Shown one piece after another: positions 1-11,934 of a stretch of DNA of 64,000 bases. Source of the DNA: Wuchereria bancrofti (lineage: Eukaryota > Nematoda > Chromadorea > Rhabditida > Onchocercidae); contig SSBO01000012.1 of the NCBI GenBank assembly GCA_005281725.1, positions 23,993,618-24,057,617 on the forward strand, read 5' to 3'. The first letter of the stretch is position 1, and each line of letters starts with the position of its first letter. The notes beneath the pieces were generated by a model, which saw only the letters and a list, made by a program, of their open reading frames with translations, ran no database searches and was not told the origin of the DNA. The position numbers and the translations under genes are program-made.

Positions 1-3000
1 TTGCTGTCACCATATATTTGCTTTGCTGGAAAAAGTAAACAAAAAAAAAAAAAAAAAAATTTTTTTCTAAAATGAATAAATGATATCATGGCTATTCAAT
101 GACCTTTACCATCTTTTTTTTTTGTGTGTAAGTTCAAATTGAGAAAGTACTTTAGGATTACATTTTCGTCCAATCACTAAAATGCTTATTGTCCATTGTC
201 AACTACAAATTATTCTTCGTCAAACATGTCACCATTGATCAAGACGATACTTCTAAATGACAATTTTCTCATTGATCATTCTCGGACATCGATTTTTCGA
301 GCTTTTTTTTTTTTTTCATCTTGCCGATTTATTTCAAATGTTAAAATATCACAAAATGATCAACGTGAAATTTCGACGATATTTTTTCATTTAGCTGTGA
401 AAAGATTAGCTTCGATGATATCACTCTCAGCTAATCATCGATATTCGATCAATCGATTATGTTTTCAACTTTTCGGCTGCTCTTTTATCATTCGAAAATA
501 ACTTCATCCACAATTTGTACAATATAATTAGGAAATATTTTCCACTCAAATTTATTTTAATTACTGAAATGAACAGAAAATACGAAACGTTCAATATATT
601 CAAATATTCAAATATAAAAGCTAGCAAAATTTCATTAATTCAAAAATAGAAATTACTTTTTATGCTTAATTAATACTTCATATAAGAAAAATTTAATTGC
701 ATTTAAAAAAAATGAAATGTAAATGTTTGCTGGAATGGAAATGAAAGTTTAGAGTAAAATGAATTTAATTTAGTCACTATTATATCGAAAATTATATGAC
801 TGAAATAAAAATTCTAATGAATTTAGCAAAAAAACAAGAAATTTTTTAGAAGTTAGAAGATTACTTGTTGGAAAAGAAGAAAAGTAAAATCATTTTTAAC
901 TTTCCGTTTTTCACTTTTTTTTTCCTTTTACTTTTTTAATTAATTAAGTTAATTGTACTTTGATGTTAAAGATGAAATTGTCATGAAAATCACTCAACAT
1001 TACATTTATCCTTAATACTTAATGAAAGAATTAATATAAAAAAAAAAAAAATGAAAAAGAAATCAAAGATTTCTAAAAATTTGAGAAAAAAAAAAAGAAA
1101 CGAAAACTATTAAAGATGGAAAAAAGTATAAAAAACAAAATAAATCTAAGCAAAAAACAAAAAAAAAAGAAAAGAAAATGAAAAAAAAAATGATCGTTGT
1201 AATTAAAAGTGTGAAAATACTTAAAGGACATTTAAAGAAGATTACAAATAAGTACGAAATTTTTTTATGCTAACTGGAAACAACAAAAAAAAAAAATTAA
1301 AAAAGAAAATACTATCATATCTTTTTGAGAAAATGAAATTTTCATTTCAGTTTAAAATAATTCTTTATTAGTAATTCAAATCATTGATCATTCCTTTTTA
1401 GACTGTATTAGATTATAATATATCGATTAGATCAGTTTGATAAATTTTCAGAAGATTATACCGCTTATCATATTTTTTTTTTTTATCCGAAAGATATAAT
1501 AAAACCATAAAATAAATTATCATATCATTAAATTTGTTTTATCTTCTCTTTTTTTCTATAGAAAAGAAAAACAAGACAAATATGGAAGTGATAGATTTTA
1601 AAAAAGAAAATAATTTATGAATCCACACAAAAAGTAACAACTCTAAAAGATATCAATTAAAATGATAACAGTGATACTGATAAGATTATACTATAATCAA
1701 CTATCAAAATCTATGGTTATCATAGGAAAAATAGTGGTGCTAATTTTGATAACGAAAATAATCTTTTGATCAGTATGTGAAATAAACAAATTAACATCAG
1801 TAAACAAATTAAGCCTCCTAATTCAATGGTCAAGTTTCGCTTTTAAAGAAATTAAAAAAGAAAAACTGGATTAATATAATTAATTAAATACAATTAATTA
1901 GTATATAGTTTACCGTATCCATCTTTGTCGTATATTTTAAAAACGAGAAGACACAATTTGTTGATTTTTTTAAACAATTTAATCACTCTCAATTCTTTTT
2001 CAATTATATTATCAAGAAAAGAATTGTGATGAAGAATGGAGCGAAAGAAAAAAGAACAATGAAATATTCAATCAAATAATTTAATTGATGAAAATATTTG
2101 ACACAAAAAAATTTTTCGTATCAAACATTTTTGCAACTATTTGTAAAATGAATGAGTATAACAATTTGTAAAAAAAAAAAATGATTATTTAATGTATAAT
2201 TAAATGTTTAATTTACTTATGCAAATATAAAATTAATTTAAGTTAATTAAATGAATAAATTTGCAAAGATTTTTCAGGAAATTTTACTGAAAAAAAAAAC
2301 ATTTCATTGTAATGAATCAAATGTATTTCAATAAATGCCAAATAAAAATAAAAAGAGAAAGAGAGAGAGAGAGAGAGGGGGAAAGGGAAAAAAAGATAGG
2401 AGAGAAGAAATAAATAAAATGAAATATTAAATATTGCATTAAATAGCAATGAAACAGGTTGTTCATTTAAACTTTCCACATGGATATCATTGCAATTTCG
2501 ATTATTTCAAAGTTCTAATTTTAAATCGTTCTAGAATTTTTATCCTTTTGAATAATTTATTTATACATTATCTTATTAATATAATATGTATATATTATGT
2601 AATCATTCCAATATTTTATTTACATTTTCACTAAAAAGAAATAATTTAACATTGTTGAAATATCTAAGATATTGTTAAGATATTATCCCTTTCGAATAAA
2701 TAAGCCAAAAAAAGTTTAAAAAAAAAAAAATGGATTGAAATAAATTGAATGAAAACAAACTGGTAAGTTTGACTTTTGGATGAATTGAAAAAAAAAAAAG
2801 TTAAATTACACAGTACAAAATGACAAAAATATGGCAATTATTTTTGAAGTTAAACGAAGACGAAAAAGTTTTAAGAAAAATTTCAATGATAAAATATTGT
2901 AATTAACTTTCAAATTTTGAATTAAAGATTGAAAAATGGAAAAAGCTGAAATGTGAGAAACAAAAAATAAGACAGAGAGAGAGAGAGAGATGAAGAATTT

Positions 3001-3459
3001 TTCATTCAATCAAAACTTATGAATAACTCTTAAAAAAAAAAAAAAGTTATCAATCATTTTTCTCTTTCAGTTCATATATCTTATGAATATAAAATAAATA
3101 TTGACCATATCTTAAATGACTATCTAAGCATAAATGCTATCTTTTCATCTCAATTATGAATGTATAAATTAAAAATTTTACTTATATGTGAAAATTGTAT
3201 ATTATAAATTCGTTCTATTATTTAAAATTGTTAATAATGAAAAAGTAAAAAGAAATTAAAAATGAACTAAATGATTTAGTGAATTTAAATTGAGAATTAT
3301 TTACCAAAAAAAAAAGAATGTATACAAAAGCTACGAAAATATAAATGCTTTTATTCTTTGGATCAACGATTACTTAATCTTTTTTTTTTTTGTTTTTGTT
3401 CCATTTTACATTTTTGGAAAAATTTAAAATTTGCATTAGTATCAATTTTGCTTTTCCTT
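1..3459. other. AT-rich non-coding stretch, no gene seen
   Basis: Very AT-rich with many A or T runs of 8-19 bases. The open frames are short, low in complexity and rich in F/L/I/K/N, as expected by chance at this composition. I see no splice-bounded exon, tRNA or transposon frame. It could be intergenic, or intron of the minus-strand gene whose candidate first exon lies at 6498-6785. Confidence 0.6.
2354..2378. repeat. GA microsatellite
   Basis: An uninterrupted GA run of about 20 bases, flanked by purine-only sequence (GGGGGAAAGGG). Confidence 0.85.
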
Positions 3460-4183
3460 CCATCTGAATCCAATCTCATCCCTCCCTCTTCCATCTGAAT
3501 CCATTCTCATCCCTCTTGCCCATCTGAATCCATTCTCATCCCTTCTTCTTCCATCTGAATCCATTCCTATCCTTCTATCTGAATCCAATCGCATCCATCT
3601 ATCCGAATCCATCCTCAACCCTCCTTCTTCCATCTGAATCCATTCCTATCCTTCCATCTGAATCCAATCCCATCGATCTATCTGAATCCATCCTCATCCC
3701 TCCCTCTTCCATCTGAATCCATTCTCATCCCTCCTTCTTCCATCTGAATCCAATCTCACCCCTCCTTCTTCCATCTGAATCCATTCCTATCCTTCCATCT
3801 GAATCCAATCCCATCCATCTATCCGAATCCATCCTCAACCCTCCTTTTTCCATCTGAATCCACTCCCATCCTTCCATCTGAATCCAATCCCATCCATCTA
3901 TCTGAATCCATCCTCATCCCTCCTTCTTCCATCTGAATCCAATCTCACCCCTCCTTCTTCCATCTGAATCCAATCCCATCCTTCCATCTGAATCCAATCC
4001 CATCCATCTATCTGAATCCATCCTCATCCCTCCCTCTTCCATCTGAATCCATTCTCATCCCTCCTTCTTCCATCTGAATCCATTCCTATCCTTCCATCTG
4101 AATCCAATCCCATCCATCTGAATCCAATCTCACCCCTCCTTCTTCCATCTGAATCCAATCCCATCCTTCCATCTGAATCCATG
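3460..4183. repeat. CATCTGAATCC minisatellite
   Basis: About 720 bp of tandem units that share the core CATCTGAATCCA and differ in the tail (CTCATCCCTCCTTCTTC, CTATCCTTC or CCCATCCAT). Units alternate between long (~31-33 bp) and short (~21-24 bp) forms. Blocks of several units recur together, so the array has higher-order structure. The plus strand is pyrimidine-rich. Minus-strand frames read as degenerate DSDGRRR/ENGFRW repeats, which is a by-product of the repeat and not evidence of a protein. Confidence 0.92.
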
Positions 4184-6497
4184 ATGCAATTTTGTATTAT
4201 GAGCATGATTGAAAATATTTTAGTCGAGATTTTAAATTCATTTTAGTTGTGGTCTATTAATGTATCACATTAAATACATATATATATATACATGTCCCCT
4301 AACGGACACAAACAACCATATATGACAGTCGAATGTTTGTCCTCCATTTATTTGATCCGCTAAAGATCGCCGATCATTATCGTTCGATTATTTCTCAGTT
4401 CAATTAGAAAATATACCAATTCATCAATGCATTACTTTCTCAATTTCAATTAATCATTTGTTAAAATTAATCAAACAAATATTAAAAATATCGAAAATTT
4501 TCATTCCTTCAACGTATCACTTTATAAAGATTATTATTAATCAAATCATTTTTTTTTTCTTTTTTTATTATCGATCAAAGTTAATTATAAATTTAATGCA
4601 ATTCAAAAAAAAAAAAGGGAAACGACTTATGAAATTTAAATTTAATATAAAAAACATATACATATATAAGCAGCTGTAGAAAATATTATTAAAGTGAATT
4701 GTAAATAATTTGATCAGATAAAGATTTTTGCTTCATTAATTTATTGAATGAGGTTAAAACAGTTTGCTAACACTTTTCTTTTCTTTTCTTTCTTTCTTTT
4801 TCCCTCCCTCCCTCTCTCTCTCTCTCTGGATAATACATAAAGAATGTTCGATGGTTTTGTATGGATAGAAAGAATAGCACATGTATTTATATTTATGTTA
4901 AGAAAGAAAAATGAGGCATCAGCTTGCCATAAACAAACATTTTCCACTTTTACATTTCAGTGGAAAAAAAAAATTTTTTTTGGTTCTCCAACAGAATTGA
5001 AGAGAGGAAAAAAAAAATTTCTTTTTTTTTTTGTTCAAACCAACTATCCTGCCTATGTTGATTTTTTGAAGTGAAAATGTTCTTTCAAAAGGCGCATTTG
5101 TTCGTTTTGGGACATTTGCTCGCATCTGTTCATTTATGATTTCTGTTCTTATCAATAAAATGACTGAAGTGAAAATTTCAAAATGAAAATGATTCGTTGA
5201 ATGAAAAAGCATAAGCGTAAGGATAAATGCAAATACAATTTATCATCTGCCAATAATCATCATCATCATCATTTATTATCATTATTATTATTTATTATCA
5301 TTATTATAAATATTATCATTGTCACCATTATTTATTATTATTAAAACTTTATTTTAAAAAAGAGACAAAGAAAAAAGTGAGGAAGAAGAAGAAGAAGGAG
5401 AAAAAAAAGAAGAACGATAAACAGAATGTCAAAAAAGAATGACATTTAAAAGATAAAATAAAATGGAAGAGCAATCAATGTGACAATATTGAACTAAGAA
5501 TGGTGCAAATTGACTGATTTAAAAAAAAAAAAAAAAAAAAAGCGAAGAATTGTCCAGAAAATTAGGTCCATTAACTTAGATAATTAATTTAGCTGTTTCC
5601 TTTTTCTATTCTTCACAAAGTAACAAATGTAAGCAAAATGTGAAAACTGGTTTTTACGACATATTTTATTTCAATTGAAATTGACATGCATTGCGCTCAA
5701 CATGCACTAAATTCGGCGTACTTTTTTTTTTTTTTTGCATGTCACATGGCATATATGCAAAAATTTTTGCATTTCATCTATTTTCTAATAAATTTTGATG
5801 ATAATAACAATGATACATGAGGAAAAAAATTTTTTTTTCCATCAAGCAAATATGTCAAGTAGTAAAGTAAGTAAATTTTAACTTTATGATTGATCTTTTC
5901 CTTTTTTTTTTTTCTTTCTTTTGAAAAAAAAAAAAAAAAAGATATAGGATGAGATAAAATGATCAGTTGACACAATCCTTCAACTCATTCTTCAATTCTT
6001 TACTTTTTTTTTTTTTGCAATATGGTTTATACAAATAAGTATTTAAGCAACAAACTATATTGAATGTGATTTTCGATTGATCCAGAAGAATGAATTGTTA
6101 AATTTTATAAAAATTGATTCACACAAATATTTTTTCATTTTTTTTTTCTCTTTATTTTGTATTGAATCAAACAATCTTTTTCAGTTTTATACTATGATAC
6201 TATATATGTATATATATCATCAAACACTTTAAAAAAAAGAAAAAAGAAAACGACAAAGAAAATTTAATTATTAAAAGAAGAGAAATACGATGATAAATTA
6301 AACCGTATAAAATCAGTTTTAGTCAAAAATTAGAAATAAATATATATATTTTTAAATGATAGCAATCATTTTTAACTACTTACCTTAGGTATACATTTTT
6401 TTTTTCTTTTTTGTTGATATTTATAATCTAACTGTAAATGATAATTTTATAATTATTAAAAGAGAATTTTTTGATGATTAAAATTTTAAAAACTAAC
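4184..6497. other. AT-rich non-coding stretch
   Basis: Homopolymer runs, ATT/ATC-type repeats near 5255-5345 and a CT-rich tract at 4776-4828. No exon was recognised. If the exon at 6498-6785 is real, this is the start of its first intron, which would run leftward beyond the window. Confidence 0.5.
4776..4828. repeat. polypyrimidine CTTT/CCCT/CT tract
   Basis: About 53 bases of pure pyrimidine on the plus strand, grading from CTTT through CCCT to a CT dinucleotide run. Confidence 0.85.
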
Positions 6498-6785
6498 TTC
6501 TTTCTCGTCGTATTCTGATTTAATTGTTGTATGATGCATTGATGGTGGTGGTGTTGTTGGTATCTTTGGATCTTTTTCAATAGGAAATGATGAAATTTGT
6601 TCAATTGTTTCTTCTTTACGTTTTCGTTGATAATGTCGTCGTTTTGCGGTGCTTTTGGTAGCATCTATGTTGGTATCAGTTACCATTATATTGTCACCAT
6701 CTGATACCGACTGATTAATACCACGGATTTTATCCATGTATGAATGAATTTCAGTTGTTGACAAATTGCGCTCATTGTCAGTCAT
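6498..6785 (-). CDS. candidate first coding exon of an unrecognised gene
   Basis: A 96-residue open frame starts at ATG (6785, reading left) and ends at a GT donor (GAA|GTTAGT) in phase 0. It is far less AT-biased than its surroundings and has protein-like composition: an acidic/polar N-terminus, a basic cluster at about residues 48-58 (AKRRHYQRKRK) that looks like a nuclear localisation signal, a proline stretch (TTPPPS) and an IKSE match to the SUMO consensus. This fits the N-terminus of a nuclear regulatory protein, but no family is recognisable. No downstream exon was found to the left, so the rest would lie beyond position 1. Function unknown. It could also be a chance frame. Confidence 0.4.
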
Positions 6786-7744
6786 TTAAGGGATTGTTAC
6801 TAATTTTTTTTTTCCTTTTTTTTTTTCTTTTTTGATTAATTACACTTTTACTATTCTTATCTGCAATATGAAAATTTCTTTTTAGATTGAAATTTTTCTT
6901 TTTTTTTTTTTTTAGCATAAAATTGCAAAAACGACAATATTCGATCGATAATTTTGTTAACTTTAAAATATAACATAAAAAGTATTGATGAATTAGTTGG
7001 TAATCATTAAATGAATGTGTAGGTAAATCGAAAATAAAAATCATGAAATCCTTTTCCGGAAATTTAACTGACAAATGCTATTACTATTTTTTATAGCTTC
7101 TTTATTAACAATAGTTAGTACATCTTTTGATATCTCATTAGCAATAATTCTAACAATAAAAAATGTTTTAAGTTAACGAAGTGAAAAAAAAAAAAAATCC
7201 ATTTGAAAAGGATTAATCCATCCTTTTCATTTTATTCTGATTTCTGCCTAATTTAATTTCACACTTTTCTGATATGGAAATATAATCTTATATTATAATA
7301 TAACTTTCGCCTCCTTTTTTTTTTATGTTTTACAATTTTTTTATCGATAATGTAACAGTAATAAATTTATCGTTTCCACTTTTTTTTTTTTTTTATTTTC
7401 GGGTAAATGCTACTTATTCAGGAAAAATTTTCAGGTTAACTATTAAAATGTATTATGCTATAGGTATAAACAAAATAGAAAAACGAATAATTCCGATATT
7501 TCAATCAGTAAGGGAATACCTATTATCAATTATGAATTATAAAAATTTCTAAAATTTTTCAAATAAAATGTTAGCTAAAATGTTAGCAGCAGCTATTCTG
7601 ATGATAGCATATTCTCTATTCTCGAGTTCCGTTCGCAAAAAAAAAAAAAAAAAAAAAGAAACGCAATTCGAGAAATGGAAAGATAGGAAGAGGAGAAAGA
7701 CGACCACTACGATAGGATTGCCAGAGGCGCAAAAATTTCGTGGT

Positions 7745-7799
7745 GACACACATACACATACATACATACACATACATACATACACATACACACATACAT
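7745..7799. repeat. CATA/CACA microsatellite
   Basis: About 55 bp of interspersed CATA and CA units. Confidence 0.88.
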
Positions 7800-7907
7800 T
7801 ATTTTCATTGGTTGTTCGATTCTTTTTACGAAAAATATAAAATAAATTGAGAAAGTAGTGAATCCGATAGACAGGGAAAGGAAAAATGATGCAGAAATTC
7901 GATATCT

Positions 7908-7938
7908 TTCTCTCCCTCTCTCTCTCTCTCTCTCTCCC
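7908..7938. repeat. CT microsatellite
   Basis: About 30 bp of CT dinucleotides inside a longer pyrimidine tract. Confidence 0.85.
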
Positions 7939-8162
7939 TTTCTTTCTTTTCTTTTTTTTTGTCTCTTTAACAGAGATTTAAAAAGAAGGGAGAAAATTGC
8001 TTAAAAACAAAATGGTCAAATGGAACATAAATATGTGACACAGTGACAATTGTGACATTGATAAGCATTAAATGATTGTAAACATTAGTATGATAATATT
8101 ATTATCATTTAGGATTAAATCCGTTCTAGAAATTTAAACTAAAAAAAAAAAAGGAAGGAAGG

Positions 8163-8330
8163 GCTAAACAGATGAATAATAACAATGATAATAATGAGAT
8201 AATGACGATAACAATGATAATGGCAATGATAATGAGGCGTCTTTGTCTTCCTAAATTTTACAATTAGCTAAAAAATGAATATTATTTAGTATGAATTGTT
8301 GTTAGATTAGACTATGTTTATTAAAAACTT
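8163..8330 (+). repeat. dispersed repeat, copy A
   Basis: Starts GCTAAACAGATGAATAATAA and runs through an AATGATAATG stretch into the unique-looking block TGTCTTCCTAAATTTTACAA and the GTATGAATTGTTG...TTAGATTAGACT segment. The same blocks occur in the same order and orientation at 15261-15421, with scattered substitutions and small indels. No coding capacity and no clear terminal repeats. Possibly a fragment of a non-autonomous element or a segmental duplication. Confidence 0.8.
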
Positions 8331-9480
8331 AGGTTTTTTTTCTTAGCCTTAGCGTGATGGCATCAATGATGATAACAATGATAATGATAATGATTAGTTT
8401 TTTTTTTTGATTTGTGATTTGTTTTTCTTTTTTTAATATTTTCAAGTATGAATGGAATTTTTAGCAATTTTTTTTGTCTATATTATATTTGAATTATTAT
8501 TTTTTTTTTATTAAAAATTGTTAATTATAATAGTACAAAGATAAGTCTTTGGAAATTTTGTTTTAGTATTTAATTTTTTTTTTCTTTGTTTTTCACTAAT
8601 ATTTTCTTGGGGATGGAATTTAATAAATTTTTGTTACTATTTTTATTTTTTAAAATTATTTCGAAGTTAAAAGTGTTGTGCATATATAAATATTGAGAAA
8701 TAAAATAGCTAATATTTATAAAGATTTCATTAAATTAACTAAGATTTACAATGAAAGAAAGAAAGGAAGGAAGAAAGGAAAGATTAGTTTCAATTCTAAC
8801 AGTTTAAAAAAAAAATTTCATTACAAGCAAAAGTATTATCCATGATTAAATGTATCAAAAAAAAAAAAAAAAAAATGTGCTAATTATTTTTTTCGTATTT
8901 TCACTTTCTCTCTTTTCTCTTTTATTTTTAATTATTTGAAGGAAATATTTTGAAATTCTTTAAATTTACATGAATAAATGAATGAAACAAATAAATAGGC
9001 AAACGATAGAGCAAAAGAATTGATCAAATTGTAACATTGAAAAAAATTAAATGAACAATTTTATCGAATGAAAATATTACAGCAAAAATTTTATTTCATT
9101 ATAAATGTATAAAATATGTATTTATATAATATAATATTTAATATTGATTTCAATTGCAAAATATAAATTTTATAAATGTTTTGTATGTTAAATTGGTTTC
9201 ATTTTTTTTTTCTCTTTTTTTAACCAAACAAAATTTCGATATTATTTTACTTATTACTTTTACTTCTTTTTCATAAATATCACTAATGATTAATTATTCA
9301 ATGAAAACGATAGAAAAATAAATTATAATATATAATTATGCAAAATGAGAAAGTGGATCAGATATAGTTATATAAAAGTTTTTTTTGAAATAAATGAATA
9401 TTTTACTTTATTCAATTTTTTAATAATTTGAACTATTTAATTTTAATCTATGATAATCACATGAATAGATATTTTTCAAT

Positions 9481-9544
9481 GTTTATTTCAATTGACTATG
9501 TTTTGTTTATTTTTGTTTATTTCAATTGACTATGTTTTGTTTAG
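9481..9544. repeat. 34-bp tandem duplication
   Basis: Two near-perfect adjacent copies of a unit that begins GTTTATTTCAATTGACTATG (second copy from 9515). Confidence 0.88.
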
Positions 9545-10637
9545 AAATTACTACTAAATAATTAAACATAGTTTAGTAAGATTTTTCTTTTTTTCAAATA
9601 AATGATTAATTTATCTGTGTATATATAATATCTAATGAACAATTTTTGAAATTTTTTTAGATGGATGTGAATTTAAAGGCAATTTGTGATATTATTAAAA
9701 ATAGAGAAATAAATAAATAAATGTATTTTCCTTTTTGAGTTAAAATGAAAATTTTCCTCAATAAGTAGCTAAATGATAGGATGTGTCATTTTTAGAACAA
9801 ATCGATTAGCATCTTTTCTTCTTCTCCTTTCAAATTGTCAACAAAGGAAGAGAAAGGATGATTTAGTGTAAAAATACTAAAGAGACAATAAAAATTATTA
9901 CTTAAAAAAAAAAAAAAATTAAAACCAATTCTGTTTCACGATGTTCATTTATTTTTGACATTTTTTTTTTTCATCAAATAAAAATTATCAATTCAATTCC
10001 ATTAACGTTGTATTGTATTGTAAAATAAAATATGTTAAATATACAATAAACATTTTGGTTTAGTCTTTTAATAATTGTCTTTAAATTAAATGTCACCACT
10101 CGTTGGACAATCAAATTACATCGAAATTGCTATAAATTAGGCTATTCTATTGAAATTTCATCAAAAAAAAGAAAATGGCCAAATGGAAGAAATGAAATGA
10201 AAATAAGATAGAACATCAATTCTTTATATAAGGAAAAGAGAAGCTTACCAATTTATAATAATATTTGAGAAAAAAAAAAAAAGAAAGGAAGAGGAAATTA
10301 AATATAGAAATATGATTATACCACAAAAGAAAAAATTTGATTATGAAAAAAAAAATGAGTTAATAGTATTATTTATTGTTATTATTACTAATAATCTCGT
10401 TATCATTGAATGTTTAAATTAATTTTACTTCAATTTGTTCCAGTTAGTTCAACAAAATTTGATCATCATTGATTGATCTAAGAATTATATTTAATCTATA
10501 CGATTAGTAGATAGACTATTGTCATTTGACTTCATTATAAATTTCCAAATAGTTTACACATCTGATTAACAAGCAGAATTTGATGAAAAAAAAAAATGAA
10601 AAAAGTAATGATTGAAATAGATATTAAATTGTGAAAA

Positions 10638-10703
10638 TCGTCGCTGTCATTATCCTTGTCGCCGTCGTCGTCGTCGCTGTCGTTGTCGTCGTGCTCGTCG
10701 CAT
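10638..10703. repeat. imperfect GTC trinucleotide array
   Basis: A GTC/GTT/GCC-type trinucleotide tract. On the minus strand it opens an acidic D/N-rich frame, which I attribute to the repeat. Confidence 0.75.
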
Positions 10704-10894
10704 TTGTCATTGTTATAGCTGTCGCCGTCTTTGCCTGTCACTAACGTTACGGCTAAAGTATAGGTCCTGCTTCTGGTGTCGTTGCTGCCACTGCCGCCTT
10801 GCCGCTATCGTTGAAGAACCGACGAGACAGACAGATATTTGAAGAGACAATGAATTTCAATTCAAACAACGAGAAAACAGCTACAAACTGAGAC

Positions 10895-10983
10895 GCACAC
10901 ACACACACACACATACACATACAGACATACAAGGCGTAGGCAGACAAATAAACAGACACATACACACACACACACACATACAC
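10895..10983. repeat. CA microsatellite, two blocks
   Basis: Two CA/CATA runs (about 10895-10925 and 10955-10983) separated by a short non-repetitive segment. Confidence 0.85.
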
Positions 10984-11237
10984 CTTTGGTCTCGTGGTGC
11001 ATGCACACACATATATATATGCAAATACACGCGAAAGTGAAAGTTTGGAAAGGACGAGAAAACTGTGGTATAGGATGAGGTCGAGAAACGTTGTGTCACG
11101 TCACGTCATTTCACGTCACATTTAGCTGCTTTGCTATGTCTATTGTGTTTTTTAAAAACGAACTGACGAATAACTTTTCTTCTCCTCTCAGCATCCTAAC
11201 CATCAAATTTATAGTTGTAATATAGTTTTTTAACTTT

Positions 11238-11294
11238 CGTCTCTCTCTCTCTCTCTCTTTGTCTTCGTCTCCTCCCCTCTCTCTCTCTCTCTTT
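11238..11294. repeat. CT microsatellite, two blocks
   Basis: Two CT runs interrupted by a short TTTGTCTTCGTCTCCTCCCC segment. Confidence 0.85.
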
Positions 11295-11395
11295 GATTCT
11301 TTTCTTTCAATTCTTCCAGATCCTGAATACATATGGAATAAATGATCGAAAGAGCACGGTATGGTACTGATTGAAAACGATTGCACAGCACAATG

Positions 11396-11934
11396 ACAAT
11401 TGCGGACACTGATATGCTATAGCGCTATTTGCGGATTGGCGGACAATAACACAGTACAGTGCGGTCGCGGACAGTAACACAATAGATGAAATTCGGTTGC
11501 GGACAATAACATAATATGGTGCCATTTGCGGACAGTGATACAGTACAGTGCGATTGGAGACAGTAACACAGTAGATAGAGTGCAGTTGCAGACAATAACA
11601 CAATATAATGCCATTTGCGGATAGTGATACAGTCAGTGCGATTGCGGACAGTAACACAATAGATGGAGTACAGTTGCGGACAATAACATAATATGGTGCC
11701 ATTTGCGGACGGCAATACAGCACAATGCGGTTGCGGACAGTGACACAATAGATGGAGTGCAGTTGCAGACAATAACACAATATGATGCCATTTGCGGATA
11801 GTGATACAGTCAGTGCGATTGCGGACAATAACACAATAGATGGAGTACAGTTGCGGACAATAACATAATATGGTGCCATTTGCGGACGGCAATACAGCAC
11901 AATGCGGTTGCGGACAGTGACACAGTACTAGTAC
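11396..11934. repeat. TTGCGGACA minisatellite with 177-bp higher-order period
   Basis: The basic unit is 28-32 bp and begins TTGCGGACARTRACAC. Six diverged units (28, 29, 32, 28, 28 and 32 bp) make a 177-bp block that repeats almost exactly: the same junction lies at 11674 and 11851. Because 177 is a multiple of 3, several minus-strand frames stay open across the array (up to 197 codons) and encode C/P/I/V-rich repeats. I read these as an arithmetic by-product. The array is clearly GC-richer than its surroundings. Confidence 0.92.

Larger units (their letters stand above)
6786..10637. other. AT-rich region without recognised genes
   Basis: No coding exon is supported. It holds CATA/CACA and CT microsatellites, one copy of a dispersed ~165-bp repeat and a 34-bp tandem duplication (listed separately). 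If the minus-strand exon at 6498-6785 is genuine, its promoter should lie in the first part of this stretch. Confidence 0.55.

Noticed and set aside
3442..4206. Minus-strand DSDGR-repeat frames
   Set aside because: Direct translation of the CATCTGAATCC minisatellite, with no splice or start context.
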